Shown here in pieces: positions 11,936 through 19,012 of a DNA stretch of 64,000 nt (its first letter is position 1; the number at the start of each line of letters is the position of its first letter). The DNA comes from an uncultured SAR86 cluster bacterium (lineage in GTDB: Bacteria; Pseudomonadota; Gammaproteobacteria; Magnimaribacterales; AG-339-G14), in assembly GCA_902578495.1 (NCBI GenBank), contig CACHCY010000001.1, forward strand, positions 286,695 through 350,694, read 5' to 3'. The translations under genes and the position numbers were made by a program. Under the pieces are notes generated by a model. It saw nothing but the letters and a program-made list of their open reading frames with translations. It was not told the origin of the DNA and did no database searches.

Positions 11936-12319
11936 TTATTTAAGTTCGACAGTAGCTCCAGCTTCTTCTAATTGAGATTTAGCTTGTTCAGCTTCATCTT
12001 TATTGGCCCCTTCTTTTAATGATGAAGGTGCTCCATCAACAAGTGCTTTAGCTTCTTTTAGTCCAAGACCAGTAATGGTCCTAACAACTTTAATTACATC
12101 AATTTTCTTATCACCAACTTCAGCAAGGAAAATCTCGAATTCTGATTTTTCTTCTGCAGCTTCACCAGCTGCATCTCCTGCTGGAGCTGCTGCTACTGCT
12201 GCGACAGGTGCTGCGGCAGTGACTCCAAATTTGTCTTCCATAAGTTTAATTAGATCAACCATATCCATAACACTCATGTCGGATATTGCATCTAATATTT
12301 CTTCTTTTGATAGCGCCAT
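11936..12319 (-). CDS. rplL: 50S ribosomal protein L7/L12
   Basis: L7/L12 forms the dimeric stalk that recruits translational GTPases. The 127-aa protein has an N-terminal dimerisation segment, an Ala/Pro/Gly-rich hinge at about residues 35-55, and the conserved globular domain ([35 protein letters not shown]). A clear AAGGAG Shine-Dalgarno sequence precedes the ATG, in keeping with the need for several copies per ribosome. It lies 24 nt downstream of rplJ. Confidence 0.98.
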   Translation of the reverse strand: MALSKEEILDAISDMSVMDMVDLIKLMEDKFGVTAAAPVAAVAAAPAGDAAGEAAEEKSEFEIFLAEVGDKKIDVIKVVRTITGLGLKEAKALVDGAPSSLKEGANKDEAEQAKSQLEEAGATVELK

Positions 12320-12343
12320 TACTACTCCTTTTAAAGTTTAAAA

Positions 12344-12862
12344 TTAAGATTTAGTTTCTTTTATCGCATCCAAAGTTCTCACAAAGTTTGAAGGTAGATT
12401 CTGTAACCCGCCTGCAAATTTCTGAATTGGACTTTGTAGTACGCTCATTAACATAGAAATTGCTTCTTCCTTTGAGGGCAGTGAAGCTAGTCTGTCTAGC
12501 TCACTTGCATCTAAAAGGCCTTCTCCTACCGATAACCCTTTAACGCTAAAAGACTCATGAGACTTTGAAAAATCTTTTACGAGTTTTGCAGCACTTTTAA
12601 AGTCATCAAGAGAAAAAGCAAACAAACTAGGTCCGGTAAGAATTTCATTGATTGAATCAAACTTAGTACCTTCTAACGCTCTTTTAGCTAATGTATTCTT
12701 TATAACTCTAAGATATACAGAACTAGAAGAAGCATCTTTTCTTAACAATGTTAAGTCAGGCACGTTAGTACCTCTATAATCAATTACGACAGCTGACAAG
12801 GCTTCATCAGCTACCTTTTTCAACTCATCTACAACTAATTTCTTTTCTTCTAAACGTGACAT
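12344..12862 (-). CDS. rplJ: 50S ribosomal protein L10
   Basis: L10 anchors L7/L12 dimers to 23S rRNA at the stalk base and, as the L10-L12 complex, represses its own mRNA in E. coli. The 172-aa protein has the family N-terminus (SRLEEKKLVVDELK) and the conserved LRVIKNTLAKRAL segment. GAGAGG lies about 8 nt before the ATG. The 181-nt upstream leader has a hairpin and a complementary segment that could cover this site. Confidence 0.96.
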   Translation of the reverse strand: MSRLEEKKLVVDELKKVADEALSAVVIDYRGTNVPDLTLLRKDASSSSVYLRVIKNTLAKRALEGTKFDSINEILTGPSLFAFSLDDFKSAAKLVKDFSKSHESFSVKGLSVGEGLLDASELDRLASLPSKEEAISMLMSVLQSPIQKFAGGLQNLPSNFVRTLDAIKETKS

Positions 12863-13043
12863 TAAATAAACCTCTCTTTTTTAAAGTGAGAGAACTTCCA
12901 ACCAAGACCTAAAAGACTTGGTACATCTACGCATGAAATTAAGTTTTTATGGCAGGAACCAAAAAACACATGCGGTCTAAGACAATCGCGAAAACGCAAA
13001 TGCTTATTTAAATGTTCTGGATCGCGCATCATACAGGAAAAAA
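12863..13043 (-). promoter_or_regulatory. rplJ leader: candidate promoter, hairpin and SD-sequestering element
   Basis: This is the longest non-coding stretch in the ribosomal block. Reading on the minus strand, a possible -10 TATGAT followed by a GC-rich discriminator lies at 13033-13028, without a convincing -35. ACCAAG/CTTGGT (12922-12901) can form a 6-bp hairpin. CTCTC (12892-12888) is complementary to GAGAG (12876-12872), which is the rplJ Shine-Dalgarno region. This layout would suit L10-L12 autogenous control as in E. coli, but regulation is inferred from position and pairing only. Confidence 0.45.
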
Positions 13044-13739
13044 TCAGAAATTGAGAGAGGAAATATCAATTTCTAATCCAGGTCCCATAGTTGATGACAT
13101 CGAAACTTTTGAAATAAAAACTCCTTTGGATGATGGAGGTTTTGATTTTTTTAAATCAGATAATAAATATTGTAAATTACTTTTTATTTCTTCCTTGCTT
13201 TGAGTTATTTGGCCTATTCTACAGTGAACAATTCCCTGTTTATCTGACTTAAATCTTACCTGACCAGCCTTAGCATTTTTTACCGCAACCGAAACATCTT
13301 TTGTTACCGTTTCGGACTTAGGATTAGGCATTAATCCTTTGGGTCCCAAAATTTGACCCAATGGACTTACAACTTTCATCGTATCTGGAGTAGCAACTAT
13401 GACATCATAGTCTATTTCCCCGGATTTCATTTCATCAGCGAGATCTTCCATGCCCACTTTATCTGCTCCAGCTTCAAGAGCACTTTTAGCCTCTTCACCC
13501 TCTGCAAAGACAGCAACCTTATATGAACGGCCAGTGCCATGAGGGAGATTAGATGCTCCCCTAACGTTTTGATCTGACTTCGATGGATCCACTCCTAGGT
13601 TAATACTCACATCAACTGACTCAGTAAATTTTTCAGACTTATGTTCAAACAAAATATCTAAAGCTTCTTCCAAATTATAGGACGATGCTTCTACTAACTT
13701 TTCTCTTAAAGGTTTATTTTTCTTAGATGTTTTAGCCAT
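13044..13739 (-). CDS. rplA: 50S ribosomal protein L1
   Basis: L1 forms the mobile L1 stalk next to the E site and represses the L11 operon in E. coli. The 231-aa protein shows family sequence throughout (VDVSINLGVDPSKSDQNVRG, LPHGTGRSYKVAVFAEG, LGPKGLMPNPKSETVT). Its start overlaps the rplK stop by 1 nt (TAATG), so the pair is translationally coupled. Confidence 0.97.
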   Translation of the reverse strand: MAKTSKKNKPLREKLVEASSYNLEEALDILFEHKSEKFTESVDVSINLGVDPSKSDQNVRGASNLPHGTGRSYKVAVFAEGEEAKSALEAGADKVGMEDLADEMKSGEIDYDVIVATPDTMKVVSPLGQILGPKGLMPNPKSETVTKDVSVAVKNAKAGQVRFKSDKQGIVHCRIGQITQSKEEIKSNLQYLLSDLKKSKPPSSKGVFISKVSMSSTMGPGLEIDISSLNF

Positions 13740-14170
13740 TAATCTATTACCTCTATTCCCATGCTTCTGGCACTTCCAGAAATAATTTTTACTGCAGCAT
13801 CCATATCAGCAGCGTTGAGATCCTGCATTTTCTTTTCTGCTATTTCCTCAACTTGAGCCCTAGTTACTTTTCCTACTTTTAATGAGTTTGGCGTAGGGCT
13901 ACCCTTATCAAGTCCAGCAGCCTTTTTTAGGAGAATGCTTGCAGGAGTTGTCTTTACTATAAAATCAAAACTTTTGTCTTCGTAAACTGTTATAACAACA
14001 GGCACGGGAACATTCTTTTCCATATCGTTAGTCTTAGAATTAAATGCATTACAAAAGTCCATCAAGTTTACACCGTGTTGGCCCAGTGCAGGTCCAACAG
14101 GAGGGCTTGGAGAGGCAGCGCCAGCAGGTACTTGGAGTTTAATATATGTATCTATCTTTTTGTCTGCCAT
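13739..14170 (-). CDS. rplK: 50S ribosomal protein L11
   Basis: L11 lies in the GTPase-associated centre and is needed for RelA activation. The 143-aa protein carries the conserved N-terminal proline-rich stretch [20 protein letters not shown] and the RNA-binding C-terminal domain ([25 protein letters not shown]). It overlaps the nusG stop by 1 nt and the rplA start by 1 nt, making nusG-rplK-rplA one tightly coupled unit. Confidence 0.97.
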   Translation of the reverse strand: MADKKIDTYIKLQVPAGAASPSPPVGPALGQHGVNLMDFCNAFNSKTNDMEKNVPVPVVITVYEDKSFDFIVKTTPASILLKKAAGLDKGSPTPNSLKVGKVTRAQVEEIAEKKMQDLNAADMDAAVKIISGSARSMGIEVID

Positions 14171-14703
14171 TATGCTCTCTCAATTTGATTGAAATCTAAC
14201 TCGACCGGAGTTGATCTTCCAAAGATCATCACCGCTACTTTTACTTTTCCTTTTTCTGAATCGACTTCTTCAATCACGCCACTAAAATCATTAAAGGGTC
14301 CATCAATAACTCTAATCATTTCACCGGCTTCGTAAATATTTTGCTGTGAAGTGGTTTCAACTCCAGATTCTATTTGGTTTAAAATTCTGTTTGCTTCGTT
14401 TTCTGAAATTGGTCTCGGATTGGTTTTAGTGCCTCCGATGAAACCCAAAACCCTTGGAGTCTCTTTGACAAGATGCCATGTATCATCATTCATTTCCATC
14501 TCAACCAAAATGTAACCTGGGAAAAATTTCTTTTGTGTAGTTTTTTCCTTTCCTCCTTTCATTTCAGTTATTTCTTCGGAAGGCACTTCTATCTTTCCAA
14601 AAAAATCCTCCATGCCGTTGAGGGTTATTCTTTCTAAAAGCTGCTCTTTGGCCTTATTTTCATATCCAGAATAAGAATTAAGAACATACCAAGATTTCGA
14701 CAT
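14170..14703 (-). CDS. nusG: Transcription termination/antitermination protein NusG
   Basis: NusG binds RNA polymerase through its N-terminal NGN domain and Rho or S10 through its C-terminal KOW domain, linking transcription to translation. The 177-aa protein shows the NGN start [39 protein letters not shown], and a C-terminal KOW segment [17 protein letters not shown]. It lies 3 nt after secE. Its partners Rho and NusE are also encoded in this window. Confidence 0.98.
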   Translation of the reverse strand: MSKSWYVLNSYSGYENKAKEQLLERITLNGMEDFFGKIEVPSEEITEMKGGKEKTTQKKFFPGYILVEMEMNDDTWHLVKETPRVLGFIGGTKTNPRPISENEANRILNQIESGVETTSQQNIYEAGEMIRVIDGPFNDFSGVIEEVDSEKGKVKVAVMIFGRSTPVELDFNQIERA

Positions 14704-14706
14704 TAT

Positions 14707-15054
14707 CTACCCCAATAATAAATTTAATCCGAAAGAAAAGAGAGAATCCAAGCCCCATAACAACAATGAAGCAACAATTACTGCAGCTAAAACAATAAGA
14801 GTTGTTTGAGTCGTCTCAGTTCTATTGGGCCAGACTACTTTTCTAATTTCAGTTAGAGAAGTAATAATTAAGTTGTATGCGGAATTGCCGAAAATTGTGA
14901 ATCTAATTATTGCTAAACCCAAAATCAATAGAGCAATCACAATCAAGGTTCTGTATAAAAGAGCTACTTCAGAGTAATAAGAATTCCCCCAGACAGCAAT
15001 CAGGATAACTGCTGAGCCAAGGATCCATAAAATTTTACTGCTAACTGAAGTCAT
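14707..15054 (-). CDS. secE: Preprotein translocase subunit SecE
   Basis: SecE is the clamp subunit of the SecYEG channel. The 115-aa protein has three predicted membrane segments (about residues 8-24, 34-54 and 84-110), as in enteric SecE, with the conserved cytoplasmic motif TEIRKVVWPNRTET before the last one. It lies between tRNA-Trp and nusG, its usual location. No strong Shine-Dalgarno sequence is visible. Confidence 0.95.
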   Translation of the reverse strand: MTSVSSKILWILGSAVILIAVWGNSYYSEVALLYRTLIVIALLILGLAIIRFTIFGNSAYNLIITSLTEIRKVVWPNRTETTQTTLIVLAAVIVASLLLWGLDSLFSFGLNLLLG

Positions 15055-15080
15055 ATTGTTTTATCTTATATCCATCTCCG

Positions 15081-15156
15081 TGGCAGGCCAGGAGGGAATC
15101 GAACCCCCAACCTGCGGTTTTGGAGACCGCCGCTCTACCAATTGAGCTACTGGCCT
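15081..15156 (-). tRNA. tRNA-Trp (anticodon CCA)
   Basis: This 76-nt cloverleaf starts AGGCCAG and pairs with CTGGCCT before GCCA. The D-arm AGCTCAATTGGTAGAGC, the anticodon loop CTCCAAA (CCA) and the T-arm GGTTCGATTCC are all present, and the 3' CCA is encoded. It lies between tuf and secE as in Pseudomonas-type genomes. Its first two bases are also the last two bases of the tuf stop codon. Confidence 0.97.
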
Positions 15157-16348
15157 ATTGAACGATTTTGGATACTACTCCGGAACCAACAGTTCTGCCA
15201 CCTTCTCTGATAGCAAAACGCATTCCTTCTTCCATGGCGATTGGTGATATCAATTCAACATTAATTGCCACATCATCACCTGGCATAACCATCTCAACTC
15301 CATCAGGAAGAATGACTTCACCAGTCACGTCGGTTGTCCTTACATAAAACTGCGGTCTATAACCTTTAAAGAAAGGAGTATGTCTGCCACCTTCTTCTTT
15401 ATTTAATACATAGACTTGAGCTTCAAACTTAGTGTGAGGAGTTATTGAACCAGGCTTAGACAGTACCTGACCTCTTTCAACTTCTTCTCTTTTTGTACCT
15501 CTTAGAAGAACTCCAACATTTTCACCAGCACGACCTTCATCAAGAAGTTTTCTGAACATCTCTACACCAGTGCAAGTAGTTTTTTCTGTGTCTTTTATTC
15601 CAACAATTTCCATCTCATCATTGACAGAAACCATACCTCTTTCAATTCTTCCAGTAACAACAGTTCCTCTTCCTTGAATTGAAAAGATATCTTCAATAGG
15701 CATTAAGAAAGGTTTATCTAGATCTCTAACTGGCTCAGGAATGTTGCTGTCCAATGACTCAACCAATTTAAGAATAGCTTCTTTTCCGTGCTCGCCTTCA
15801 TCGCCTTCTAGAGCCTTTAAAGCAGACCCAATGGTTATAGGAGTGTCATCCCCAGGGAAATCATACTCATTTAAAAGGTCTCGGATTTCTACTTCTACTA
15901 ACTCAATTAACTCAGCATCATCTACCTGATCAGCTTTGTTTAAGAAGACTACGATGTGCTCAACACCTACCTGTCTTGCTAATAAGATGTGTTCTCTAGT
16001 TTGAGGCATGGGTCCATCTGCGGCATTTACAACCAATATAGCTCCATCCATTTGGGCTGCACCAGTAATCATGTTTTTTACATAGTCAGCGTGTCCTGGA
16101 CAATCTACGTGTGCGTAGTGTCTTGCTGGAGAATCATATTCAACGTGTGATGTTGCTATGGTTATACCTCTTTCTTTTTCTTCAGGAGCATTATCGATCC
16201 CTTCAAAAGCTACAGCTTCACCTGAACCATGAGCCTCTGCACAAACTTTTGTTAAAGCAGCAGTCAAGGTAGTTTTACCGTGGTCCACGTGACCGATAGT
16301 GCCCACATTTACGTGTGGTTTGGTTCTTTCAAATTTTTCTTTAGCCAT
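15155..16348 (-). CDS. tuf: Elongation factor Tu
   Basis: EF-Tu delivers aminoacyl-tRNA to the ribosome. The 397-aa protein is full length with [21 protein letters not shown] and NKAD as GTPase motifs and the domain II/III signature [13 protein letters not shown]. The usual NKCD is NKAD here. An AGAGGA Shine-Dalgarno sequence precedes the ATG. It corresponds to the tufB position, between tRNA-Thr and tRNA-Trp; the tufA position between fusA and rpsJ is empty, so it may be the only copy. The stop codon TAG shares its A and G with the first two bases of tRNA-Trp. Confidence 0.98.
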   Translation of the reverse strand: MAKEKFERTKPHVNVGTIGHVDHGKTTLTAALTKVCAEAHGSGEAVAFEGIDNAPEEKERGITIATSHVEYDSPARHYAHVDCPGHADYVKNMITGAAQMDGAILVVNAADGPMPQTREHILLARQVGVEHIVVFLNKADQVDDAELIELVEVEIRDLLNEYDFPGDDTPITIGSALKALEGDEGEHGKEAILKLVESLDSNIPEPVRDLDKPFLMPIEDIFSIQGRGTVVTGRIERGMVSVNDEMEIVGIKDTEKTTCTGVEMFRKLLDEGRAGENVGVLLRGTKREEVERGQVLSKPGSITPHTKFEAQVYVLNKEEGGRHTPFFKGYRPQFYVRTTDVTGEVILPDGVEMVMPGDDVAINVELISPIAMEEGMRFAIREGGRTVGSGVVSKIVQ

Positions 16349-16376
16349 TGTCTATCCTCTTAAAAAATGTACTGTC

Positions 16377-16452
<76 letters not shown>

Positions 16453-16575
16453 ATAAATGTTCATAAATTCCGGATCAAAAAAGGATATATTCTTGTTAAA
16501 AATACAATCAAATATCCTAGACCATTCGCTCCGGTGGCATTTATACTGTTTTCTTGTCATAAAGGCAAGAATTTC

Positions 16576-16659
16576 TGGTGGAGGGGGCAGGATTCGAACC
16601 TGCGAAGCCGAAGCGGCTGATTTACAGTCAGCTGGGTTTGACCGCTCCCCAACCCCTCC
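16576..16659 (-). tRNA. tRNA-Tyr (anticodon GTA)
   Basis: This 84-nt tRNA has the long variable arm expected for tRNA-Tyr. The acceptor GGAGGGG pairs with CCCCTCC and is followed by ACCA. The anticodon stem CTGA/TCAG encloses a loop with GTA, and the T-arm GGTTCGAATCC is intact. It is the first gene of the tRNA-Tyr/tRNA-Thr/tuf unit. The 123-nt gap to tRNA-Thr is where related genomes carry a tRNA-Gly; I see no cloverleaf there. Confidence 0.97.
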
Positions 16660-16673
16660 AGTCAGAGCGTGGT

Positions 16674-16702
16674 ATTCTCGGAGTCATGATAGAAGTTGTC
16701 AA
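16674..16702 (-). promoter_or_regulatory. Promoter of the tRNA-Tyr / tuf operon
   Basis: Minus-strand TTGACA (16702-16697), a 17-nt spacer and GAGAAT (16679-16674) give a consensus -35 with a weaker -10 (4/6), followed by a C-rich discriminator. The predicted start is 7-8 nt before the tRNA-Tyr 5' end. The -35 lies inside the first codons of the divergent birA gene, so birA initiation and this promoter overlap. Confidence 0.65.
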
Positions 16703-17483
16703 CAAAAATCCTTTAGATAAAGAAAAAATATTATCAAAACTTAGTAATGAATTTAGATCAAAAGTTGTTCTAGAGGTATTCGATACCATTAGTTCTACGA
16801 ATGACTACCTTTTAAGAAAAGAAAAAAATAAAAATAAAGATATAAAAATATGCATTGCAGAAGAGCAAACTAAAGGTAGAGGACGAAGAGGTAAATCGTG
16901 GATTAGTCCTAAATTTAAAAATATATATTTTTCCCTGAACTCATATTTGAAAAAAGAAGATTTATCTGGACTCAGCATAGCAGTAGCTTTATCAGTATCT
17001 AAAGTCCTTACTAAAATAAATGTGATGTCTTTGATCAAGTGGCCTAATGACCTTCTTGTAGGAAATAAAAAAATTTGTGGAATTTTGATAGAAACGGCAA
17101 AAGTAGGTGAATTGACCAAAGTAGTTATTGGCATAGGAATCAATGTAAACATGGAATATTCAGAGCTTATAGATCAAGAGTGGACCTCAATAAAATTAGA
17201 AAAGAAACAATCAGTAGATAGAAACTCAATCATTACAGAAATGATTAATCAATTATGCATAACCTTAAATAAGTTTGAGCAAGAAGAGTTTGATTACTTC
17301 ATTAACAAATTTACATCTTTAGATTTGTTAAAAGACAAGCAATTTACTCTGAAAGATAAACCTAATGAAACATTCATTGGAAAAGGAATAGATAATAAAG
17401 GCCTCTTAATCGCTCAAAATTTGAAGGATCAAAGGATAGTGAAATTTAGTTCCGGAGAAGTATCTTTAAAATTAAAGAAATGA
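16686..17483 (+). CDS. birA: Biotin-[acetyl-CoA-carboxylase] ligase without repressor domain
   Basis: BirA activates biotin to biotinyl-AMP and attaches it to the BCCP lysine of acetyl-CoA carboxylase. Conserved elements are ISSTNDYLL, the biotin loop GRGRRGKSWISP, KWPNDLLVGNKKICGILIE and GIGINVN, plus a C-terminal SH3-like domain. The ORF track begins at 16578, but its first 36 codons are antisense tRNA-Tyr. ATG 16686 gives 265 aa beginning just before the catalytic domain. The roughly 60-residue N-terminal helix-turn-helix of E. coli BirA is absent, so it should be a monofunctional ligase and not the bio repressor. Confidence 0.92.
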   Translation: MIEVVNKNPLDKEKILSKLSNEFRSKVVLEVFDTISSTNDYLLRKEKNKNKDIKICIAEEQTKGRGRRGKSWISPKFKNIYFSLNSYLKKEDLSGLSIAVALSVSKVLTKINVMSLIKWPNDLLVGNKKICGILIETAKVGELTKVVIGIGINVNMEYSELIDQEWTSIKLEKKQSVDRNSIITEMINQLCITLNKFEQEEFDYFINKFTSLDLLKDKQFTLKDKPNETFIGKGIDNKGLLIAQNLKDQRIVKFSSGEVSLKLKK

Positions 17484-17502
17484 GTTTATAATTCTTGTCG
17501 TT

Positions 17503-17578
17503 GCTGGCGTAGCTCAGTTGGTAGAGCTCCTGATTTGTAATCAGGCGGTCGTAGGTTCGACTCCTATCGCCAGCTCCA
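17503..17578 (+). tRNA. tRNA-Thr (anticodon TGT)
   Basis: This 76-nt cloverleaf starts GCTGGCG and pairs with CGCCAGC before TCCA. The anticodon stem CCTGA/TCAGG encloses TTTGTAA (TGT, reading ACA). The T-arm GGTTCGACTCC is intact and CCA is encoded. It lies 19 nt after birA. Its 3' half (17541-17578) is overlapped antisense by the end of rraA. Confidence 0.97.
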
Positions 17579-18044
17579 CTTTGGAGACTAAGACTCCCGT
17601 TGAATCTCCATAGACCCAATCATTTGAATTTATTATCAACCCGTCTATTTCAATAGGGGCATCAATGGAACCTCTATCTTTTTTTTCACTTTTTTTAGGA
17701 ACAGAGCCAAGGGCAAAAATTCCCATATCGATTGTTTTCAAGACATCTACATCCCTAACGCAGCCGAGGATAATTATTCCATTCCAATTATTTTTACAAG
17801 CATTTTCAGCAATCATGTCTCCCAAGAGGGCAACCTCAAAACTTTTATTTCCATCGACAAAAAGAACTCCTCCCTGCCCTTCTGTTGCTAATATTTTTTT
17901 AACAAAAGAATTATCGTTTGGAGCATGAACTGTTTTTATAGGCCCGTAAAGAAAATCTCTAGCTCCATACGAATTAAATTGTAAGCCAACGAATGGAACG
18001 CTGGGATTAAGATCGCTAAGGTCTGGAGTTGAAATTTTTTGCAT
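17541..18044 (-). CDS. rraA: RraA family protein (ribonuclease E regulator / aldolase fold)
   Basis: RraA binds RNase E and inhibits RNA decay in E. coli; relatives of the same fold are HMG/CHA aldolases. The 167-aa protein matches the proteobacterial RraA pattern: TPDLSDLNP, GGVLFVDGNKS, LLGDMIAENACKNNWNG and GCVRDVDVLKTIDMGIFAL. The GCVRDVD motif also carries the Arg-Asp pair of the aldolases, so the activity cannot be fixed from sequence. The last 12 codons (ELAIGVEPTTA region) are read from the antisense strand of tRNA-Thr(TGT). It lies 2 nt downstream of the oxidoreductase gene and appears co-transcribed with it. Confidence 0.85.
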   Translation of the reverse strand: MQKISTPDLSDLNPSVPFVGLQFNSYGARDFLYGPIKTVHAPNDNSFVKKILATEGQGGVLFVDGNKSFEVALLGDMIAENACKNNWNGIIILGCVRDVDVLKTIDMGIFALGSVPKKSEKKDRGSIDAPIEIDGLIINSNDWVYGDSTGVLVSKVELAIGVEPTTA

Positions 18045-18046
18045 TT

Positions 18047-18976
18047 CTAAAGATTATTTAAAATTGGTTTATAAGTCGATCCTTTTTCAAACTCATCCAT
18101 TATTTTGGATATTTGTTTAATTGATTTGGACGCATCCTCAACGGTAAAACCCTTTCCTTCGAGAATTGATTCATAACTCTTGGTATGCAAATCTTGGAAT
18201 CCTCCAGTAAATTCAAATTCATCTCCGTTTATGGTGAAGGATCGATACAGAACTTCCTCTTGTCCCATTTCTTTAAGTTTTTCTTTGGATAAAACATTGA
18301 TCATTATTAAAACTTTCGCGTTTTCATGTTCGATAAGAACGTTAGCTTGATTGAGAGATAACTTGTTGACATTGAAATTTGAAACTTGGCCAAAAATATC
18401 AATCAAGATATCCAGATAATGAATACCAAACTCGAAAAGAATCCCTCCTGATTTATTTTCACTTCCTCTCCAGGAAGAAAAAAACTCTGAACCTCTTGTC
18501 GTAGCATATATCAGGATGACTTCATGTTTTTCTTCTGACTTTTGTGAGGTTATATTTTGTTTCAATTGAATTATTGATTCATGAAATCTTAATTGCATAA
18601 TTGTAAAAACCTTAGCAGCAGAAACGGATTCAGATTTTCTAATCCTGTCTAAGTCTGAAATAGATAAAGCGAGGGGCTTTTCACAAATCACATTGATATC
18701 ATTTTCCAAGCAAGTAATTATTTGATCAGTATGTAAGTGATTTGGAGTGCAGATTGAAATATAGTCTAAGTTATCTTTATGATGGAATTTGATCATTTCC
18801 TCAAGACTATCAAGGGTTTCTATGTTCTTAGAAAGGAATTCTTTTTTTTGGGCTGAGTTAAAATCCAAATCACTGACACATTTTAGATCTGCACCAATAT
18901 TATTGATTGCTTGAATATGGCGAGGAGCTATGTACCCTAGTGCTCCCAATAATCCAAATTTGAGCTTATTACCCAT
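18047..18976 (-). CDS. Gfo/Idh/MocA oxidoreductase, WlbA/WbpB-like sugar-nucleotide dehydrogenase
   Basis: The 309-aa protein has an N-terminal Rossmann domain (FGLLGALGYIAPRHIQAI), the family dinucleotide/substrate motif EKPLALS near residue 95, and the C-terminal segment TRGSEFFSSWRGSENKSGGI with FGIHYLDILIDIFG. That segment resembles WlbA/WbpB, which oxidise UDP-N-acetyl-glucosaminuronate at C3 during O-antigen amino-sugar synthesis. No other genes of that pathway are nearby; neighbours are rraA and, divergently, rnr. The family assignment is secure; the substrate is inferred from the motif. Confidence 0.75.
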   Translation of the reverse strand: MGNKLKFGLLGALGYIAPRHIQAINNIGADLKCVSDLDFNSAQKKEFLSKNIETLDSLEEMIKFHHKDNLDYISICTPNHLHTDQIITCLENDINVICEKPLALSISDLDRIRKSESVSAAKVFTIMQLRFHESIIQLKQNITSQKSEEKHEVILIYATTRGSEFFSSWRGSENKSGGILFEFGIHYLDILIDIFGQVSNFNVNKLSLNQANVLIEHENAKVLIMINVLSKEKLKEMGQEEVLYRSFTINGDEFEFTGGFQDLHTKSYESILEGKGFTVEDASKSIKQISKIMDEFEKGSTYKPILNNL

Positions 18977-18982
18977 TGAAAA

Positions 18983-18990
18983 AGTATACT
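18983..18990. promoter_or_regulatory. Palindromic shared -10 for divergent oxidoreductase and rnr transcription
   Basis: The 36-nt gap between the two genes contains AAGTATACTT. TATACT can be read as a -10 on the plus strand (18985-18990, predicted start near 18997, 16 nt before rnr) and on the minus strand (18988-18983, predicted start at 18976, the A of the oxidoreductase ATG). No clear -35 is visible in either direction. This is a motif-based prediction of a bidirectional promoter. Confidence 0.45.
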
Positions 18991-19012
18991 TGAGTAACTC
19001 ATTGAGACATAA

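Noticed and set aside
13012-13203. 63-aa plus-strand ORF over the rplJ leader and rplA end
   Set aside because: Antisense to rplA and without family resemblance.
16453-16575. Possible tRNA-Gly between tRNA-Thr and tRNA-Tyr
   Set aside because: I looked for a cloverleaf with T-loop TTCGA or TTCAA and a 3' CCA and found none.
16578-16685. N-terminal extension of birA in the ORF track
   Set aside because: The first 36 codons are mostly antisense tRNA-Tyr; the ligase homology begins just after ATG 16686.
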